Under the pieces are notes generated by a model. The model was given only the letters and a program-made list of their open reading frames with translations, was not told where the DNA came from and made no database searches. Of a DNA stretch of 64,000 bases, positions 62,995 through 64,000 are shown piece by piece. Source of the DNA: JAPHSX01 sp039714395 (lineage in GTDB: Bacteria > Pseudomonadota > Gammaproteobacteria > Thiohalomonadales > Thiohalomonadaceae); contig JBDLJH010000004.1 of NCBI GenBank assembly GCA_039714395.1, positions 1 to 64,000 on the forward strand. The letters are read 5' to 3'. Within the stretch, counting starts at the first letter, position 1. Each line of letters starts with the position of its first letter. A program made the translations under genes and the position numbers.

Positions 62995-64000
62995 CTACTG
63001 GCCTTGTTTTAACCACCTGGCCGCCTGCACGGCGAAGTAGGTGAGGATGCCATCGGCCCCGGCACGCTTAAAGGCAAGCAGCGACTCCATCACTACAGCC
63101 TCCTCATCCAGCCAGCCGTTCTGGCTGGCGGCCTTGAGCATGGCGTACTCACCGGAGACCTGGTAGGCATAGGTCGGGGCGGCGTACTGATCCTTGATAC
63201 GGCGTACGATGTCCAGATAGGGCATGCCGGGCTTCACCATCACCATATCGGCCCCCTCCTCCAGGTCGAGCCCCACTTCCCATAGCGCCTCATCACTATT
63301 GGCCGGATCCATCTGGTAGGTGTACTTGTTGCCACCACCGAGATTGCCCGATGAACCCACCGCATCGCGGAAGGGACCGTAGAAGCTGGAAGCATACTTG
63401 GCCGAATAGGCCATAATGCGGGTATTAATATAGTCGGCAGCCTCAAGGGCCTCGCGAATGGCCCCGATGCGCCCATCCATCATGTCGGAGGGGGCGACCA
63501 CCTGTGCCCCTGCCGCGGCATGGGAGAGGGCCTGTTTCACCAGCACCTCGGTAGTCTCATCGTTCATGACATAACCACTTTCATCCAGCAGGCCATCCTG
63601 GCCGTGGATGGTGAAGGGATCCAGTGCCACATCGGTCATTACCCCAAGCTCGGGGAAGTTCTCACGCAGGGCACGCACTGCACGCTGTGCCAGGCCGTCA
63701 GGGTTGTAGGCCTCCTCTGCCCCCTCGGTTTTCGCCTCCTGCGGGGTCACCGGAAACAGCGCCACCATCGGTATACCCAGCTCCACCAGCTCTTCAGCCT
63801 GTTTCAACAACAGGTCGATGGAGACGCGCTCCACCCCTGGCATCGAGGGCACCGCCTGACGCTGGTTTTCACCCTCCAGAATAAACATCGGGTAGATCAG
63901 GTCATTGCTGGTCAGCACGTTCTCACGCATCAGACGGCGTGAGAAATCATCGCGGCGCATGCGACGCATACGGGAGAGAGGAAAGGCGCTAATTCCAGAA
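62995..64000 (-). CDS. hemB: delta-aminolevulinic acid dehydratase (start at or beyond the right edge)
   Basis: The enzyme condenses two 5-aminolevulinate molecules into porphobilinogen in haem synthesis. From the internal ATG at 63969 the two active Lys are K191 (AYSAKYASSFYGPFRDAVGS) and K246 (VMVKPGMPYLDIV). The metal loop DVALDPFTIHGQDG has Asp and Ala in place of the Cys triad, so it is the magnesium-dependent type. The frame stays open to the window edge, encoding FPLSR just before MRRMRRDDFSRR, which resembles the family N-terminus, so the true start is probably beyond 64000. Confidence 0.93.
   Translation of the reverse strand, partial: SGISAFPLSRMRRMRRDDFSRRLMRENVLTSNDLIYPMFILEGENQRQAVPSMPGVERVSIDLLLKQAEELVELGIPMVALFPVTPQEAKTEGAEEAYNPDGLAQRAVRALRENFPELGVMTDVALDPFTIHGQDGLLDESGYVMNDETTEVLVKQALSHAAAGAQVVAPSDMMDGRIGAIREALEAADYINTRIMAYSAKYASSFYGPFRDAVGSSGNLGGGNKYTYQMDPANSDEALWEVGLDLEEGADMVMVKPGMPYLDIVRRIKDQYAAPTYAYQVSGEYAMLKAASQNGWLDEEAVVMESLLAFKRAGADGILTYFAVQAARWLKQGQ

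Noticed and set aside
1..64000. CRISPR arrays, rRNA operons, full insertion sequences
   Set aside because: I found no regularly spaced repeats with unique spacers, no rRNA-like stretches and no transposase genes in the window.

Overview
The window looks like a piece of a gammaproteobacterial chromosome. The blocks def-fmt-rsmB-DUF4390-ntrY-ntrX-trkA-trkH, LysM protein-dprA-smg-topA, thiS-thiG-trmB and pit with its DUF47 partner are all arranged as in that class. Codon use is moderately GC-rich with much GCC/CTG/ACC in the core genes. Genus cannot be fixed from sequence alone; a marine or sediment, possibly sulfur-oxidising, lineage is only a guess. Nitrate is assimilated through an NrtABC transporter and a NasA-type reductase.

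Layout. 1-6.4 kb is an accessory island. It holds two stretches flanked by integron attC-like sites (a SHOCT lipoprotein and a pair of related small membrane proteins), a ParM/StbA actin-like operon bracketed by an imperfect repeat, and an excisionase-integrase pair beside the 3' end of tRNA-Phe. 6.4-11.2 kb has yggX, mutY, an AsmA protein and a divergent ODP/flavodiiron-like protein. 11.3-18.5 kb is the nitrate assimilation cluster nrtA-nrtB-nrtC-nasA with an ANTAR response regulator upstream. Between regulator and operon lie a near-consensus sigma-54 promoter and a leader with a hexaloop hairpin, a second hexaloop hairpin that overlaps a terminator, and a U-tract: a textbook ANTAR antitermination arrangement. 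18.8-19 kb has tRNA-Gly with an extra copy of its 3' end nearby.

19-34 kb carries a PilZ-like protein, thiS-thiG-trmB, a DjlA-like co-chaperone, and the long leftward def-to-trkH operon with the NtrYX two-component system. 34-47.5 kb is housekeeping: LysM protein, dprA, smg, topA, purE, tsaC, mtfA, sbcB, a TlpA-like thioredoxin, a truncated globin and uvrD. 48.2 kb is a TRAP solute-binding protein. 49.5-51.4 kb is an AT-rich insert of two unknown genes separated by a good attC site, again without an integron integrase. 51.7-64 kb is core again: ubiD, prlC, srkA, gor, a gamma carbonic anhydrase, an RRM protein, aroE, pit/DUF47 and hemB, which runs to or off the right edge.

The most interesting points are the sigma-54 plus ANTAR double control of nitrate assimilation, the attC-bounded cassettes at two distant loci without an integrase in view, the chromosomal ParM operon in a tRNA-Phe island, the NtrX protein with no GAFTGA motif, and a ThiS with residues after its terminal Gly-Gly.
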